Part shown: one piece after another, positions 8,874 through 20,745 of the stretch | How the letters are laid out: the number at the start of each line of letters is the position of its first letter | Position numbering within the stretch: the stretch's first letter is position 1 | NCBI RefSeq assembly: GCF_017872555.1 | Contig: NZ_JAEDOX010000004.1 | Location: 62,001-126,000 of the forward strand | Direction of reading: 5' to 3' | DNA from: Ruegeria sp. HKCCSA071 | GTDB lineage: Bacteria; Pseudomonadota; Alphaproteobacteria; Rhodobacterales; Rhodobacteraceae | DNA length: 64,000 bases | The notes under the pieces: model-generated | What the model saw: the letters and a program-made list of their open reading frames with translations, nothing else | What the model was told of the DNA's origin: nothing | Databases searched by the model: none | Made by a program: the position numbers and the translations under genes

Positions 8874-10679
8874 TTAGAACGTACGTGCCTTGGGCGCGAT
8901 TTTCTTCAGGCTGATGCCACCTTCGTCTTCGGTCGTCAGCGGATCGACGATCACGGGACGATAGCTGAGCTCAACCTTGTTGCCTTCGACCCGGCTAACC
9001 GTATGAACGCGCCAATTTTCGTCATCACGTGCAGAGAAATCCTCGTGCGCGTGGGCACCACGGGATTCTTTGCGCGCCTCTGCGCCGACGATCGTGGCCA
9101 GCGCGTTGGGCATCAGGTTGGTCAGCTCCAGCGTTTCCATCAGGTCACTGTTCCAGACCAGCGACCGGTCGGTGACTTTCAGATCGTCCATCTTGGCAGC
9201 GATTGCCGTCATCTTCTCGACGCCTTCGGCCATGGTCTTGGCGGTACGGAACACGGCAGCATCCGCCTGCATGGTTTTCTGCATTTCAAGCCGTAATTCT
9301 GCGGTCGGGATGGAACCGCTGGCGTTGCGCACCGCGTCGAACCGGTCAAAGGCCTTATCGACCGATACCTGGTTCAGAACCGGGTTCGCAGCTTCCGCAT
9401 CCACGACTTTTCCTGCCCGGATCGCCGCCGCGCGGCCAAAGACCACAAGGTCAATCAGCGAGTTCGAGCCCAAGCGGTTCGCGCCGTGGACCGAGGCGCA
9501 ACCGGCCTCGCCCACTGCCATCAGGCCCGGCACCACAGCTGTCGGGTTCTCGGCCGTTGGGTTCAGAACTTCACCCCAATAGTTTGTGGGGATACCGCCC
9601 ATGTTGTAATGCACGGTTGGCAGAACCGGGATCGGTTCCTTGGTGACATCCACGCCGGCAAAGATCTTGGCGCTTTCCGAGATGCCGGGCAGACGTTCTG
9701 CCAAAGCCTCGGCTGGCAGGTGGCTGAGGTTCAAGTGAATATGATCGCCTTCCGCACCGACACCACGGCCTTCGCGGATTTCCATTGTCATTGAGCGCGA
9801 GACATAGTCACGCGGCGCGAGGTCCTTGTACTGGGGCGCATACCGCTCCATGAACCGTTCACCTTCCGAGTTGGTCAGGTAACCACCCTCGCCACGCGCT
9901 CCTTCAGTGATCAGACAGCCCGAACCGTAGATGCCGGTGGGGTGGAACTGAACGAATTCCATATCCTGCAAGGCCAGCCCAGCACGGGCCACCATGCCAC
10001 CGCCATCGCCGGTGCAGGTATGGGCCGAGGTCGCGCTGAAATAGGCGCGGCCATAACCGCCGGTCGCCAGCACAACCATCTTGGCATTGAAGACATGCAT
10101 TGTACCATCGTCCAGTTTCCAGCAGACAACACCCTGACACTGGCCGTCATCGGACATGATCAGGTCGATGGCGAAGTACTCGATGTAAAACTCAGCATTG
10201 TTCTTCAGCGACTGGCCATAGAGCGTATGAAGGATCGCGTGGCCGGTCCTGTCCGCAGCGGCACAGGTGCGCTGTACTGCCGGGCCTTCGCCGAATTCAG
10301 TGGTGTGACCACCAAACGGGCGTTGATAGATCTTACCCTCTTCAGTTCGGCTGAACGGAACGCCATAGTGTTCCAGTTCGTAAACAGCCTTGGGTGCTTC
10401 CCGTGCGAGATATTCCATCGCATCGGTGTCGCCCAACCAGTCCGAGCCCTTGACGGTATCGTACATGTGCCATTGCCAATGGTCGGGGCCCATATTCGAC
10501 AGCGACGCGGCAATGCCACCCTGCGCGGCCACGGTATGAGAACGGGTAGGGAAAACCTTGGTCACGCATGCCGTGCGCAGACCTTGCTCCGCCATACCCA
10601 ATGTCGCCCGCAGACCGGCCCCACCGGCGCCGACAACGACCACGTCATATTCATGCGTTTCGTATTCGTATGCAGCCAT
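8874..10679 (-). CDS. sdhA: Succinate dehydrogenase flavoprotein subunit
   Basis: 601 residues, full length. It oxidises succinate to fumarate at covalently bound FAD, on the cytoplasmic face of complex II. Seen: the dinucleotide fold [13 protein letters not shown] near residue 15, the FAD-attachment His in SHTVAAQGG near residue 48, the catalytic region [22 protein letters not shown] near residue 245, NMGGIPTNY near residue 362, and [11 protein letters not shown] near residue 400. Sits 18 bases behind sdhD on the minus strand. The sdhA-sdhB gap holds the sulfotransferase-like gene. Confidence 0.98.
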   Translation of the reverse strand: MAAYEYETHEYDVVVVGAGGAGLRATLGMAEQGLRTACVTKVFPTRSHTVAAQGGIAASLSNMGPDHWQWHMYDTVKGSDWLGDTDAMEYLAREAPKAVYELEHYGVPFSRTEEGKIYQRPFGGHTTEFGEGPAVQRTCAAADRTGHAILHTLYGQSLKNNAEFYIEYFAIDLIMSDDGQCQGVVCWKLDDGTMHVFNAKMVVLATGGYGRAYFSATSAHTCTGDGGGMVARAGLALQDMEFVQFHPTGIYGSGCLITEGARGEGGYLTNSEGERFMERYAPQYKDLAPRDYVSRSMTMEIREGRGVGAEGDHIHLNLSHLPAEALAERLPGISESAKIFAGVDVTKEPIPVLPTVHYNMGGIPTNYWGEVLNPTAENPTAVVPGLMAVGEAGCASVHGANRLGSNSLIDLVVFGRAAAIRAGKVVDAEAANPVLNQVSVDKAFDRFDAVRNASGSIPTAELRLEMQKTMQADAAVFRTAKTMAEGVEKMTAIAAKMDDLKVTDRSLVWNSDLMETLELTNLMPNALATIVGAEARKESRGAHAHEDFSARDDENWRVHTVSRVEGNKVELSYRPVIVDPLTTEDEGGISLKKIAPKARTF

Positions 10680-10697
10680 TTCTTTCAGCTCCGGGAA

Positions 10698-11069
10698 TTA
10701 AAGGGCAATGCGCGCGATGGCGAAGATGCCGGCCGCAGCCGCACCGTAGGACAGGCAGGTCACCAGAATGATCAGGACCTTTTCAAGCGTGCCGTGAACA
10801 TAATCTTCAAGCATCACCTGCGCACCGTCCGCAAAGTGTTTAAAGCCAACCGCCAGCGTCAGTGCTGCCACGATGGCAGGGAAAGGTCGCGAGTAGTAGT
10901 CAAGAACGACTTCGAATGGCTGGCCCAGGATCGGACCAAAGGTGAATACAAACAACGGCACAAGGATCAGCAAAGCAACCGAGCTGACTTTCATCGCCCA
11001 GAAATGGGCAGTGCCGGATTTCGCCGAGCCAAGTCCAGCGGCGCGTTTGCGGTCGGTCAGATAACGCAT
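10698..11069 (-). CDS. sdhD: Succinate dehydrogenase membrane anchor subunit
   Basis: 123 residues with three predicted membrane helices (about residues 27-50, 58-80, 95-120). The conserved segment HFADGAQVMLEDYVH contains the His that ligates haem b and the DY near the quinone site. The ATG at 11069 has GGAGG 6 bases upstream, which beats a start 10 codons earlier. It anchors SdhAB with SdhC and forms the ubiquinone site. Lies 13 bases behind sdhC. Confidence 0.95.
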   Translation of the reverse strand: MRYLTDRKRAAGLGSAKSGTAHFWAMKVSSVALLILVPLFVFTFGPILGQPFEVVLDYYSRPFPAIVAALTLAVGFKHFADGAQVMLEDYVHGTLEKVLIILVTCLSYGAAAAGIFAIARIAL

Positions 11070-11082
11070 GTCAGGCCTCCAA

Positions 11083-11469
11083 TCACGCGACGAGGACAAG
11101 GGTCAGAAGGGTCAAAACGACTGATCCGATGACAACAGCCCAACCCAGTTTGGTCGCCGTCGGAATATCCAGACCAACCGCATTGTCCCAGATCAGATGC
11201 CGCACACCGGCCAACGTGTGATACCAAAGCCCCCAAACGGACAGCGCCATCACAAGGTCTCCAAGCATCGAGGTTATTACCCCATTCGCTACTGCAAACG
11301 CTTCGGGCGAGGTTGCTGCGGCCAGAAACCACCAGACGATCAACAGAGCTGCGAGCAGAAGGGCGTTACCGGTGATGCGCGTCAGGATGGACGTGATCGA
11401 CGTCAGCTGCGGGCGATAAATCGACAGATGCGGCGAAAGTGGGCGATTGCCCCGATTTACATCGGCCAT
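11083..11469 (-). CDS. sdhC: Succinate dehydrogenase cytochrome b556 subunit
   Basis: 127-128 residues, three membrane helices. The family N-terminus RPLSPHLSIYRPQLTSITSI is present, followed by HRITG-like SILTRITGN, and HTLAGVRHLIWD holds the haem-ligand His. The ATG at 11469 is preceded by AAAGGAG at good spacing; the frame is open further upstream but without family similarity. It is the first gene of sdhCDA-(sulfotransferase)-sdhB. The 215 bases upstream carry three GTGATCAC palindromes shared with the suc operon. Confidence 0.95.
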   Translation of the reverse strand: MADVNRGNRPLSPHLSIYRPQLTSITSILTRITGNALLLAALLIVWWFLAAATSPEAFAVANGVITSMLGDLVMALSVWGLWYHTLAGVRHLIWDNAVGLDIPTATKLGWAVVIGSVVLTLLTLVLVA

Positions 11470-11582
11470 GGCGGCTCCTTTTCGGTTGGCTACCGAACGT
11501 TTTACTGGTTTTTGCGACACTGTCACGTGCTGCGAGTGCAAAAACCATCAAATTGCGCTCAATTACACGGATAAATCAATTA

Positions 11583-11613
11583 TGTGATCACACAAAATAA
11601 TCTCGTGATCACA
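11583..11613. promoter_or_regulatory. Tandem phased palindromes upstream of sdhC
   Basis: TGTGATCACA at 11583-11592 and CGTGATCACA at 11604-11613, centres 21 bases (two helical turns) apart. The nearer one is 114 bases upstream of sdhC. The same pair with the same spacing stands upstream of sucC. This looks like the binding site of a dimeric regulator bound twice on one face of the DNA. The identity of the regulator is not known from this window. Confidence 0.7.
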
Positions 11614-11660
11614 TATTACATTCCGCGCTGTCAATGTTAGCGTTTTCAAGGCCGAAGAGA

Positions 11661-11670
11661 TGTGATCACG
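11661..11670. promoter_or_regulatory. Third GTGATCAC palindrome, distal to sdhC
   Basis: TGTGATCACG, 57 bases (centre to centre) upstream of the second site and 15 bases from the DUF1194 stop codon. It could allow looping or serve as an auxiliary site (inference). Confidence 0.5.
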
Positions 11671-11684
11671 AATCTCTCAAACCG

Positions 11685-12347
11685 TCATTTCAGGTCTGCC
11701 GTTTGCCGCGTCACTTCGCGCAGCAGTTTTCGGCGAATTCGTTCCGGGTAATCCGCGAACCCGGTGGCAGAAACGACAAAGGCACCTTCGCCCACGATGA
11801 CATTCTCAAAGAAATATGCCGTCAGGTCCGGTTCGCTTTCCTCAATAGCCAGCGCGTTGACAACGATCCCCTCGGCGCGCAGGGCCGCATGAACCCGCGT
11901 CGGTTCAATCCCTTCATTGGACACACCGTCCCCTGACAGGTCAATCAAATGCCGTCGGCAGTCGGAAACCGAATCGAATGAACTCAGGGTCATTTGAAGC
12001 GCCTCGCCGATAGCCGTCGAAAAATTCCGCCAGATGCGCGGATCGGCGGCAACCTGGCCTGCAAACTGATCCAGCGTGGCAAAGCTATCGATATGGGTCC
12101 AGGGAATAGTGATCCGCTGGCGCGATGAGCCGGTCCATTGCACCAGCATCAGCCGCGCCTGCCCCCGCACCAGTGCCTCGGACACGATCGGGTCGCGCAA
12201 ACCGGCGGCCAACCCATCCATCTGGATGCGGTATTCGCTGCTATCGACCGAACCAGAAACATCCACGGCCAAAGCCAAGGCCAGATCGCAGGCCTGAGCC
12301 GCCGGTGCCAGAATAACGCTGGCCAATATCGCGCGTAGCAGGTTCAT
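11685..12347 (-). CDS. Exported DUF1194 protein with von Willebrand factor A-like fold
   Basis: 220 residues. An N-terminal signal peptide (about residues 1-19, ending AAQA before CDLAL) suggests periplasmic location. The mature part starts with a VWA beta strand and the metal-ion-dependent adhesion motif DVSGSV (DXSXS), followed by DLSGDGVSN near residue 140, typical of DUF1194. Family members are widespread in Rhodobacterales, but their partner or function is not known to me. Ends 215 bases before sdhC; a separate transcript is likely since sdh has its own operator region. Confidence 0.85.
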   Translation of the reverse strand: MNLLRAILASVILAPAAQACDLALALAVDVSGSVDSSEYRIQMDGLAAGLRDPIVSEALVRGQARLMLVQWTGSSRQRITIPWTHIDSFATLDQFAGQVAADPRIWRNFSTAIGEALQMTLSSFDSVSDCRRHLIDLSGDGVSNEGIEPTRVHAALRAEGIVVNALAIEESEPDLTAYFFENVIVGEGAFVVSATGFADYPERIRRKLLREVTRQTADLK

Positions 12348-12401
12348 TGTGCAAACCTATCACGCCTTGCAAGCCGTGGCGTCACATATCCGTCAGATCA
12401 C

Positions 12402-13430
12402 TTATTTGGGCATCAATGCCCAATAGTCGAGATCCAGCAGAACGTCTGGCAGGTACCGCCCTTCTTCGTTCTTCAGCTTGAACGGATCACCTCCCTTGGT
12501 CGCGACCAGACGCAATCGTACTGCGCCTATGCCGGGAACCCCAGTTTCCGCTTTGTCCAGAACTTCGGACCATGCCTTGATCGTATCACCCGCAAAACAA
12601 GGGTTAGCATGGGCGCCACCATTCAAGCCGACAATCATCTGCGCATTTGCAAGGCCATTGAAGGACAAAGTCCGCGCCATCGAGATTACATGCCCACCAT
12701 AAATGAGCCTGCCTTCCGGACGGAACGTCAGGTCGTAATGCACCTTGGCGGTGTTCTGCCACAGACGTGTGGCAAGCATATGTTCGGCCTCTTCGACGGT
12801 GACACCGTCCACATGATCGATGGTTTCACCGATCTCATAATCGCCCCAGCGATGCACCTCGCCCGCAAGGCCAAAATTGTAGTTTGAAAAATCAAGCCCT
12901 TCCGGCACGATCAGGTCCTGCGGATCAAGGGCCGCCTTCAAATCAGGAACAACTGTCTCGGGCGCGGGTGCATCTACGTTTGCCTTGCGCACCATGACCC
13001 AGCGCACGTATTCAAGAACCACCTCGTTCAACTGGTTCAGCCCGCGTGTACGAACCCAGACAACACCGGTTTTTCCGTTGGAATTCTGCTTCAGGCCAAT
13101 AACCTCTGATACGGATCGCAGCGTATCGCCAGTATAAACGGGCTTCAGCCAACGGCCTTCGGCATAGCCAAGATTGGCAACCGCGTTCAAGGAAATGTCA
13201 GGCACGGTTTTGCCGAACACGATGTGGAACGCGGCCAGATCATCAATCGGGCTTTCCGGCAACCCACAGTCCCGGGCAAATTCATCCGAAGAGTAAAGCG
13301 CATGACGTGCGGGATAAAGCGCGTGATACAAGCCGCGCTCTCCCTCGGTCACGGTGCGAGGTACTGCATGCTGCAACACCTGCCCTACAGAATAGTCCTC
13401 GAAAAATCGGCCCGGATTAGTTTTCGCCAT
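12402..13430 (-). CDS. mch: Mesaconyl-CoA hydratase (beta-methylmalyl-CoA dehydratase)
   Basis: 342 residues, matching the family length of about 343. It hydrates mesaconyl-CoA to beta-methylmalyl-CoA in the EMC pathway. It has two MaoC-like hot-dog halves: residues 1-150 with the hydratase-like segment ARHALYSSDEFARDCGLPES, and residues 190-330 with LIYGGHVISMARTLSFNGL. The ATG at 13430 overlaps the stop of the DUF1737 gene by one base (TAATG), indicating translational coupling. Reading upstream of this ATG finds no family similarity. The mcl2-nnrU-DUF1737-mch order is one I associate with Rhodobacterales. Confidence 0.93.
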   Translation of the reverse strand: MAKTNPGRFFEDYSVGQVLQHAVPRTVTEGERGLYHALYPARHALYSSDEFARDCGLPESPIDDLAAFHIVFGKTVPDISLNAVANLGYAEGRWLKPVYTGDTLRSVSEVIGLKQNSNGKTGVVWVRTRGLNQLNEVVLEYVRWVMVRKANVDAPAPETVVPDLKAALDPQDLIVPEGLDFSNYNFGLAGEVHRWGDYEIGETIDHVDGVTVEEAEHMLATRLWQNTAKVHYDLTFRPEGRLIYGGHVISMARTLSFNGLANAQMIVGLNGGAHANPCFAGDTIKAWSEVLDKAETGVPGIGAVRLRLVATKGGDPFKLKNEEGRYLPDVLLDLDYWALMPK

Positions 13431-13636
13431 TACTGCTGTCCCAGTTTCATGTCGGGGGAATAATCGGCCTCGACCTCTTTGGTCACGGCCTGCGCACAAC
13501 GCATTACGTTGCCGTTGGCATCAAAGGCGTAAGCCGGGTCGCCATACAGCTCCCATCCCTTTGACAGGGCGTCGGACACCTTGTGACAGAAGGCCGAAGT
13601 GTCTTCTTCGGTCAGCAAGCGATAAAGTTTCGACAT
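13430..13636 (-). CDS. DUF1737 domain protein
   Basis: 68 residues. The conserved layout of DUF1737 is present: YRLLTEEDTSAFCHKVSDAL, then GWELYGDPAYAFD. The fold resembles small alpha/beta proteins found beside hot-dog enzymes; function unknown. ATG at 13636 follows AAGGA by 9 bases; a TTG one codon earlier is possible. It is coupled to mch by a one-base stop/start overlap. Confidence 0.8.
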   Translation of the reverse strand: MSKLYRLLTEEDTSAFCHKVSDALSKGWELYGDPAYAFDANGNVMRCAQAVTKEVEADYSPDMKLGQQ

Positions 13637-13648
13637 CAAATCAAATCC

Positions 13649-14203
13649 TTATGAGCCGAACGGAGATGGGCCAACCAGCCCGTGGATGTATCCGATAATT
13701 CCCATCAGAACGATCGAAGCCACAAAGAACATCGCATCCTTGCCGTAAGTGCCAGGCTCTGCCGGGGTCCACTCGGGTTCAGACTTGTTGATTACAATGA
13801 CTTCGACCACCGCCCAGGCCAGAAGGCCACCAAACAGAATGATCGAGGCCAGATCGCCGTTCACCAACAGGTGCGCAAAAGCCCACAGCTTGAACCCGCC
13901 CAGCATCGGGTGGCGCAGCTTGTTCAGCAGCCGGCCTTTTGTGCCCGCAGGGCTCATCATATAAATCGCGATCAAAACCAACAGGTTGTTGACGTGAACC
14001 AGAAAGGTTGGCGGCGCCCAAACATGGATGAAGTCGGTCATGCGATACCCGAAGATCATCAGTAGGATCGACGCGACCAAAGCCAGGGCAACAGCGCCTT
14101 TACCCGCGTCACCCATTGCGGCGCGGCGTTCAGGTGCCACACGTTTGAACAGATGCGCCCCCCACCACAGCGCCACACCCAAGATCAGAAGAACAAAGCC
14201 CAT
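13649..14203 (-). CDS. NnrU family integral membrane protein
   Basis: 184 residues with about five hydrophobic helices: residues 2-17, 38-55, 66-84, 105-135, 158-178. The NnrU family motifs LRHPMLGGFKLWAFAHLLVNGD (near residues 95-116) and GAHLFKR near the N-terminus are clear. NnrU was named from nitrite/nitric oxide reduction clusters; related proteins include isoprenoid biosynthesis (ZisO-like) membrane enzymes, so the name does not prove a denitrification role. It lies 6 bases after mcl2 in the same operon. Confidence 0.85.
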   Translation of the reverse strand: MGFVLLILGVALWWGAHLFKRVAPERRAAMGDAGKGAVALALVASILLMIFGYRMTDFIHVWAPPTFLVHVNNLLVLIAIYMMSPAGTKGRLLNKLRHPMLGGFKLWAFAHLLVNGDLASIILFGGLLAWAVVEVIVINKSEPEWTPAEPGTYGKDAMFFVASIVLMGIIGYIHGLVGPSPFGS

Positions 14204-14209
14204 GCTGGC

Positions 14210-15067
14210 CTACCCCGCTTGCAAAGCTAATATCGCCTCTGCTTTTGCCAGAATTTCGCGGGCAGTTACAACGTGCAGATTTTCAACAATCTTGCCATCA
14301 ACAACGGCGACCCCTTGGCCAAGGGCTTCGGTCTCTTCAAAAGCCGAGATCTGGCGGCGAGCCAGGTCGATCTCATCGTCCGATGGCGCGAAGGCGGTAT
14401 TTGCCACTTCGACCTGGGCCGGGTGGATCAGCGTTTTACCATCAAAGCCCATATCGCGGCCTTGCGCACATTCGCAAGCCAGACCTTCGACATCCTTGAA
14501 AGCGTTGTAAACGCCGTCGATGATGATCAGCCCTTCGGCCTTGGCGGCCAGCAAGCACAGCCCTAACGAGGTCATCATCGGAAGGCGATCTGGGCGGAAG
14601 CGGGTTTGCAGCTCTTTCGCCAGATCATTTGTTCCCATTACGAATCCAGCCATCAGCGGATGCGCGGCTATTTCTGCCGCGTTCAACATTCCACGCGGGG
14701 TTTCCATCATGGCCCAGATCGGCAGATCTCCGGTGATTGCTGCCAGCGCATCCACGTCAGCCGCCGAATTCACCTTAGGCAACAGGACTACGTCGGCATC
14801 CATTTCGCGCACAGCCTCGGCATCCGCACGGCCCCATTCGGTGTCCAACCCGTTGATCCGGACAATCTTGACGCGTGACCCGTACCCTCCGGCAGCCAAA
14901 GCCGCCCTAAGCGTTTCGCGCGCATTGTCCTTTTCGTCGGCCGCGACCGCATCTTCCAGATCGAAGATGATTGCATCTACCGGCAGAGTGCGGGCCTTTT
15001 CCAAAGCCCGATCCCGGGACCCAGGAATATAGAGAACCGAACGATAGGGGCGCTGACGAGGATCCAT
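14210..15067 (-). CDS. mcl2: (3S)-malyl-CoA thioesterase, HpcH/HpaI aldolase superfamily
   Basis: 285 residues. It probably hydrolyses (3S)-malyl-CoA to malate and CoA, the last part of acetyl-CoA assimilation through the EMC pathway. CitE-like barrel features: YIPGSRDRALEKA near residue 11, DLEDAVAADEK near residue 36 with the Mg-binding acidic residues, and GFDGKTLIHPAQVEVAN near residue 208. It differs from the lyase Mcl1, which is longer and has a different N-terminus, so I favour Mcl2. The ATG at 15067 has GGGAG upstream. First gene of the run toward mch. Confidence 0.85.
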   Translation of the reverse strand: MDPRQRPYRSVLYIPGSRDRALEKARTLPVDAIIFDLEDAVAADEKDNARETLRAALAAGGYGSRVKIVRINGLDTEWGRADAEAVREMDADVVLLPKVNSAADVDALAAITGDLPIWAMMETPRGMLNAAEIAAHPLMAGFVMGTNDLAKELQTRFRPDRLPMMTSLGLCLLAAKAEGLIIIDGVYNAFKDVEGLACECAQGRDMGFDGKTLIHPAQVEVANTAFAPSDDEIDLARRQISAFEETEALGQGVAVVDGKIVENLHVVTAREILAKAEAILALQAG

Positions 15068-15236
15068 GGACCACTCCCATTGAAATAAAGTTGCGCGGAA
15101 TGGGGCATTTTTTACCGGAAAGTTCAAGCCCAAAATTGCCGCACCGCAGCAAACAGGGGGCAACGTGCTTTGCCTTAACTGAATTTCGGCCCCTACGCCG
15201 CACCCTGACCAGCAGAGGGAACCGAAAGGATTCGGG

Positions 15237-15542
15237 ATGCGAAAGACAATGTTCGAGATGACGATGGGACTTGGGATCATGGTTCTGGCGGCACAACAGG
15301 TACAGGCCCAGGGGCAAAACTGCGCACCGCGAGAAGATGTGCTGACAAGATTGACTGACACTTATGACGAAACGCGCAGGGGCTATGGTCTGGCCCAGCA
15401 AGGCGCGGTCATGGAGCTTTTCGCCTCAACTCAACGCGGCAGCTGGACCATCACGGTGACTTTTCCCAACGGGGTCACCTGCCTTGTCGCTTCGGGGCAA
15501 TCTTTCGAGGCTGTAGCCGAAGCGCTGCCCCCGAACGCCTGA
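15237..15542 (+). CDS. Small exported protein of unknown function
   Basis: 101 residues. A signal peptide covers about residues 1-24 (MFEMTMGLGIMVLAAQQVQA then QGQNC). The mature part has two cysteines (NCAPRE and VTCLVA) that could pair in the periplasm and a WTITVTFPNGVTC strand. AAAGGA stands 8 bases before the ATG. Divergent from mcl2 with 169 bases between; converges on the TauE gene with no gap. I associate such short proteins with Roseobacters but know no function. Confidence 0.65.
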   Translation: MRKTMFEMTMGLGIMVLAAQQVQAQGQNCAPREDVLTRLTDTYDETRRGYGLAQQGAVMELFASTQRGSWTITVTFPNGVTCLVASGQSFEAVAEALPPNA

Positions 15543-16298
15543 TCAGGTAAGTGCGTCCCAGATCAGCTTACCGCCGGTAAGGGTCAGCAACACATAGGCA
15601 ATTCCAAAGAACAGGCGTTCGGACAACATGAAATGTGCGCGGACGCCCAGCCAGGCACCGAGAACAGCAAACGGTGTTAACAGCATATCGGCCCATGCCG
15701 TCTGCCATGTGAACATGCCCAGATAAGCGTAGGGTACGAACTTTGCGATATTTATCACCCAGAAAACCAATACTGTACTGGCTTGAAACTCGGTCTTGGT
15801 CAGCCGTTGGGACAATAGGTAAACGGCAGCCGGAGGGCCTCCGGCATGGCTGACGAAGCTGGTGAATCCCGCGACCAGCCCTGCAAACAGGCCAGCGGAG
15901 GGTGGCAACCGTCTGGCAAACCCGCGCACCCAGCCTTTTGACTGTGCGATGTGCCAGATCACAAACCCAACAGAGATGCCGCCGATCAGCAGGCGCAGCA
16001 GGTCATCATCCGTTGAACGGTAAAGCCATGCCCCCATTGCCACACCGGGTACAGCACCCAGGATCAGCACGCGTGCATCCCTCCAGCTCCACCGCTTCCA
16101 ATAAGGGCCCAAAGTGGCCACATCGATCACCATCAGAATCGGCAGCATCAGGGCAAGGGCTTGCCCGGGCGTTAGGATCAAGGCCAGAATCGATGATGAC
16201 GCAAAGGCCACGCCCGAGCCGAAACCGCCCTTCGAGATTCCCGCAAAAATCACCGCCGGGATCGCCACAGCAAAAAACATCAGGTTCAATTCGAACAT
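15543..16298 (-). CDS. TauE/SafE family permease (putative sulfite or organic anion exporter)
   Basis: 251 residues with about eight membrane helices and the family features GISKGGFGSG near residue 21 and GFTSFVSHAGGPPAAVYLLSQRL near residue 150. TauE/SafE proteins export sulfite, sulfoacetate or related anions; the substrate cannot be read from sequence. Stop abuts that of the small exported gene. Divergent from mdh with 161 bases between, in which no operator like those at sdh and suc was found. Confidence 0.88.
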   Translation of the reverse strand: MFELNLMFFAVAIPAVIFAGISKGGFGSGVAFASSSILALILTPGQALALMLPILMVIDVATLGPYWKRWSWRDARVLILGAVPGVAMGAWLYRSTDDDLLRLLIGGISVGFVIWHIAQSKGWVRGFARRLPPSAGLFAGLVAGFTSFVSHAGGPPAAVYLLSQRLTKTEFQASTVLVFWVINIAKFVPYAYLGMFTWQTAWADMLLTPFAVLGAWLGVRAHFMLSERLFFGIAYVLLTLTGGKLIWDALT

Positions 16299-16414
16299 CC
16301 ACCAACCCCGGTTTTGGCTTGTCTCAAAGGCCCTTTAGCGCAACCACATAGGGTCTCGCAAACGGTATGCGGTTGTATGCCACGTCGCAGAACTCTTGCC
16401 TAATGCCGTTTTAG

Positions 16415-17422
<1,008 letters not shown>

Positions 17423-17448
17423 AACTGCCAGACAATCCGAATTTGAGG

Positions 17449-17472
17449 CCGGCCCAATTCTGGGCCGGTTTT
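17449..17472 (+). terminator. Terminator of mdh
   Basis: Arms CCGGCCCA and TGGGCCGG with a 4-base loop, followed by TTTT. It isolates mdh from the sucC promoter region. Confidence 0.85.
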
Positions 17473-17592
17473 CATTTACCACCCTGGAACCCGGCCGCAT
17501 ATGTTGGCGCAAACGTCCCAAATCCCTTTTTTCGAATGTGATTTCAAAAAACTGTGCAGGAATATCGAATCAATCGATGACACTCGAATTTT

Positions 17593-17643
17593 TGTGATCA
17601 CACCCTAAAAACCCGTGATCACAAATGTCGAAAATCTTCGACA
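17593..17643. promoter_or_regulatory. Tandem phased palindromes and extra inverted repeat upstream of sucC
   Basis: TGTGATCACA (17593-17602) and CGTGATCACA (17614-17623) repeat the sdhC arrangement with the same 21-base centre spacing and a similar distance to the start codon (108 versus 114 bases). Right behind them is TGTCGAA-aatc-TTCGACA (17626-17643), a second inverted repeat of different sequence. A TATAAC at 17695-17700 could be a -10 element, which would place the pair upstream as activator sites; this is inference. Confidence 0.7.
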
Positions 17644-17730
17644 ATTTCCCGTCGCAGGTCAAAAAACCCTTTAAATTTGCCCGCTAGACACGCCTATAAC
17701 GGTTAAACGCAGTCAGACGGGACAATTTCG

Positions 17731-18924
<1,194 letters not shown>

Positions 18925-19021
18925 GCAAGTTGCTGTGGAGTGGGCTACAGGCCGACCCCACGGCAACTATAACCCAAGTTTATCTGTTTCACGCGGGAAA
19001 TCGAAAGAAACAACCGATCTG

Positions 19022-19849
19022 ATGACCATCCCCATCTTCCTCATAGGTCTTGAACGCGCCACCGGGCGGGCGCGTTTGATGGAGCAGGAGCTGCAAAAGG
19101 CAGGCCTGTCGGCGACGCGCGTTAATGCTGTTGATTGCGATGCCGCCACCCGTGAGGATTTCCTGCGCGAATGCCGGGCCGAGGGGCCGTGGGGCTATTT
19201 CCATACCAAGGACATGGCCTGCACTCTCAGCCACGCCAAAGCGTGGGAGGCCGTTGTCGCCTCTGGCGCGGAACAGGCCTTGATCCTTGAGGATGATGTT
19301 TTCCTGTCGCCAGAACTGGCGGATTGGTTGAACGATGCATCCTGGTGGCCAGAGGATGCAGATATCGTGCGGTTCGAACGCTGGCGCAGTACAAAGCTCT
19401 ACCTCGCACTTGAGCGCAAAAGCTCATCCCATCTGGGTCGGGAACTGCGCCTGATGCACTCACGCCACCCCGGAGGTGCAGCATATGCGCTGACCCGGCA
19501 AGCGGCAGAACACTTTCTGGCGCAAAAGCCCTATGATATCACGCTGGATGGCCTGTTGTTCAACCCGTCAGCCTCGCCTGCGGCGCGTCAGGTCAATGTC
19601 TATCAGGTGGTCCCCGCGATGGTCGAGCAAGGCAACGAAGCGCCGGGCGAAATCCAGATGGGTGCCCCCCGCGAACGCCCTTCGGGCTGGCCGCTGGTCC
19701 GACAAAAAATCAGGCGCGGTATCGCCGAAATCAGCAGCGGCCTGCGCACGACGGCCAATCTGGCCCTCGGTCGCGCCACGCTTCAGAAAATTACCTATGC
19801 GCCGCAGGTTCTTCCAGCGGCAGAACCCTATCAATCCAACACCGCCTAG
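19022..19849 (+). CDS. Glycosyltransferase family 25 protein inserted between sucC and sucD
   Basis: 275 residues. GT25 features: the N-terminal [32 protein letters not shown] near residue 63, the donor/metal DXD-like [10 protein letters not shown] near residue 87, and [16 protein letters not shown] near residue 148. Such enzymes usually add galactose to lipooligosaccharide on the cytoplasmic side; the acceptor is unknown here. ATG at 19022 lies 97 bases after the sucC stop and shows only a weak ribosome site. Co-transcription with suc genes is expected. No other envelope-sugar gene is nearby. Confidence 0.8.
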   Translation: MTIPIFLIGLERATGRARLMEQELQKAGLSATRVNAVDCDAATREDFLRECRAEGPWGYFHTKDMACTLSHAKAWEAVVASGAEQALILEDDVFLSPELADWLNDASWWPEDADIVRFERWRSTKLYLALERKSSSHLGRELRLMHSRHPGGAAYALTRQAAEHFLAQKPYDITLDGLLFNPSASPAARQVNVYQVVPAMVEQGNEAPGEIQMGAPRERPSGWPLVRQKIRRGIAEISSGLRTTANLALGRATLQKITYAPQVLPAAEPYQSNTA

Positions 19850-19862
19850 AGAAAGGGACAAA

Positions 19863-20744
19863 ATGGCAGTCCTCATCGACGAAAACACCAAAGTGATCTG
19901 TCAGGGCTTTACCGGCTCGCAAGGTACATTCCACAGCGAACAGGCCATTGCCTATGGCACCAAGATGGTTGGCGGCGTAACCCCGGGCAAAGGCGGGATG
20001 GAGCATCTGGGCCTGCCCGTGTTCAACTCGGTCCACGAGGCAAAGCACGTGACCGAAGCCAACGCATCGGTGATCTACGTACCGCCTCCATTCGCGGCGG
20101 ACTCGATCCTCGAAGCGATTGATGCCGAGATGGAAGTGATTGTCTGCATCACCGAAGGCATCCCGGTTCTGGATATGATGAAGGTGAAACGCGCGCTGGA
20201 AGGCAGCAAGTCGCGCCTGATCGGCCCGAACTGTCCCGGTGTCATCACGCCCGACGCCTGCAAGATCGGCATCATGCCCGGCCATATTCACAAACGCGGC
20301 TCGGTCGGTGTTGTGTCGCGCTCGGGCACCCTGACCTACGAGGCGGTCAAACAGACCACCGATGTCGGTCTGGGCCAGTCCACCTGTGTGGGCATCGGCG
20401 GTGACCCGATCAAAGGGACTGAGCATATCGACGTGCTGGAATGGTTCCTGGCAGATGACGAGACCACGTCGATCATCATGATTGGCGAGATTGGTGGTTC
20501 GGCCGAGGAAGAAGCCGCGCAGTTCCTGGCAGATGAGGCCAAGAAAGGCCGCAAGAAGCCGGTTGCAGGCTTCATCGCAGGCCGCACAGCCCCTCCGGGC
20601 CGCCGCATGGGCCACGCAGGTGCCATCGTCGCTGGCGGCAAGGGCGGTGCCGAGGACAAGATCGAAGCCATGCGCTCGGCCGGTATCGTCGTGGCCGAAA
20701 GCCCGGCACAGCTGGGTGAGGCCGTGCTGGAAGCGATCGGGTAA
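19863..20744 (+). CDS. sucD: Succinyl-CoA synthetase, alpha subunit
   Basis: 293 residues. CoA-binding N-terminus [44 protein letters not shown] is near residue 123, and the phosphorylated active-site His is in [15 protein letters not shown] near residue 247. ATG at 19863 follows AAAGGGA; the frame stays open upstream through the end of the GT25 gene without family similarity. Forms the alpha-beta ligase with SucC. Confidence 0.98.
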   Translation: MAVLIDENTKVICQGFTGSQGTFHSEQAIAYGTKMVGGVTPGKGGMEHLGLPVFNSVHEAKHVTEANASVIYVPPPFAADSILEAIDAEMEVIVCITEGIPVLDMMKVKRALEGSKSRLIGPNCPGVITPDACKIGIMPGHIHKRGSVGVVSRSGTLTYEAVKQTTDVGLGQSTCVGIGGDPIKGTEHIDVLEWFLADDETTSIIMIGEIGGSAEEEAAQFLADEAKKGRKKPVAGFIAGRTAPPGRRMGHAGAIVAGGKGGAEDKIEAMRSAGIVVAESPAQLGEAVLEAIG

Positions 20745-20745
20745 G

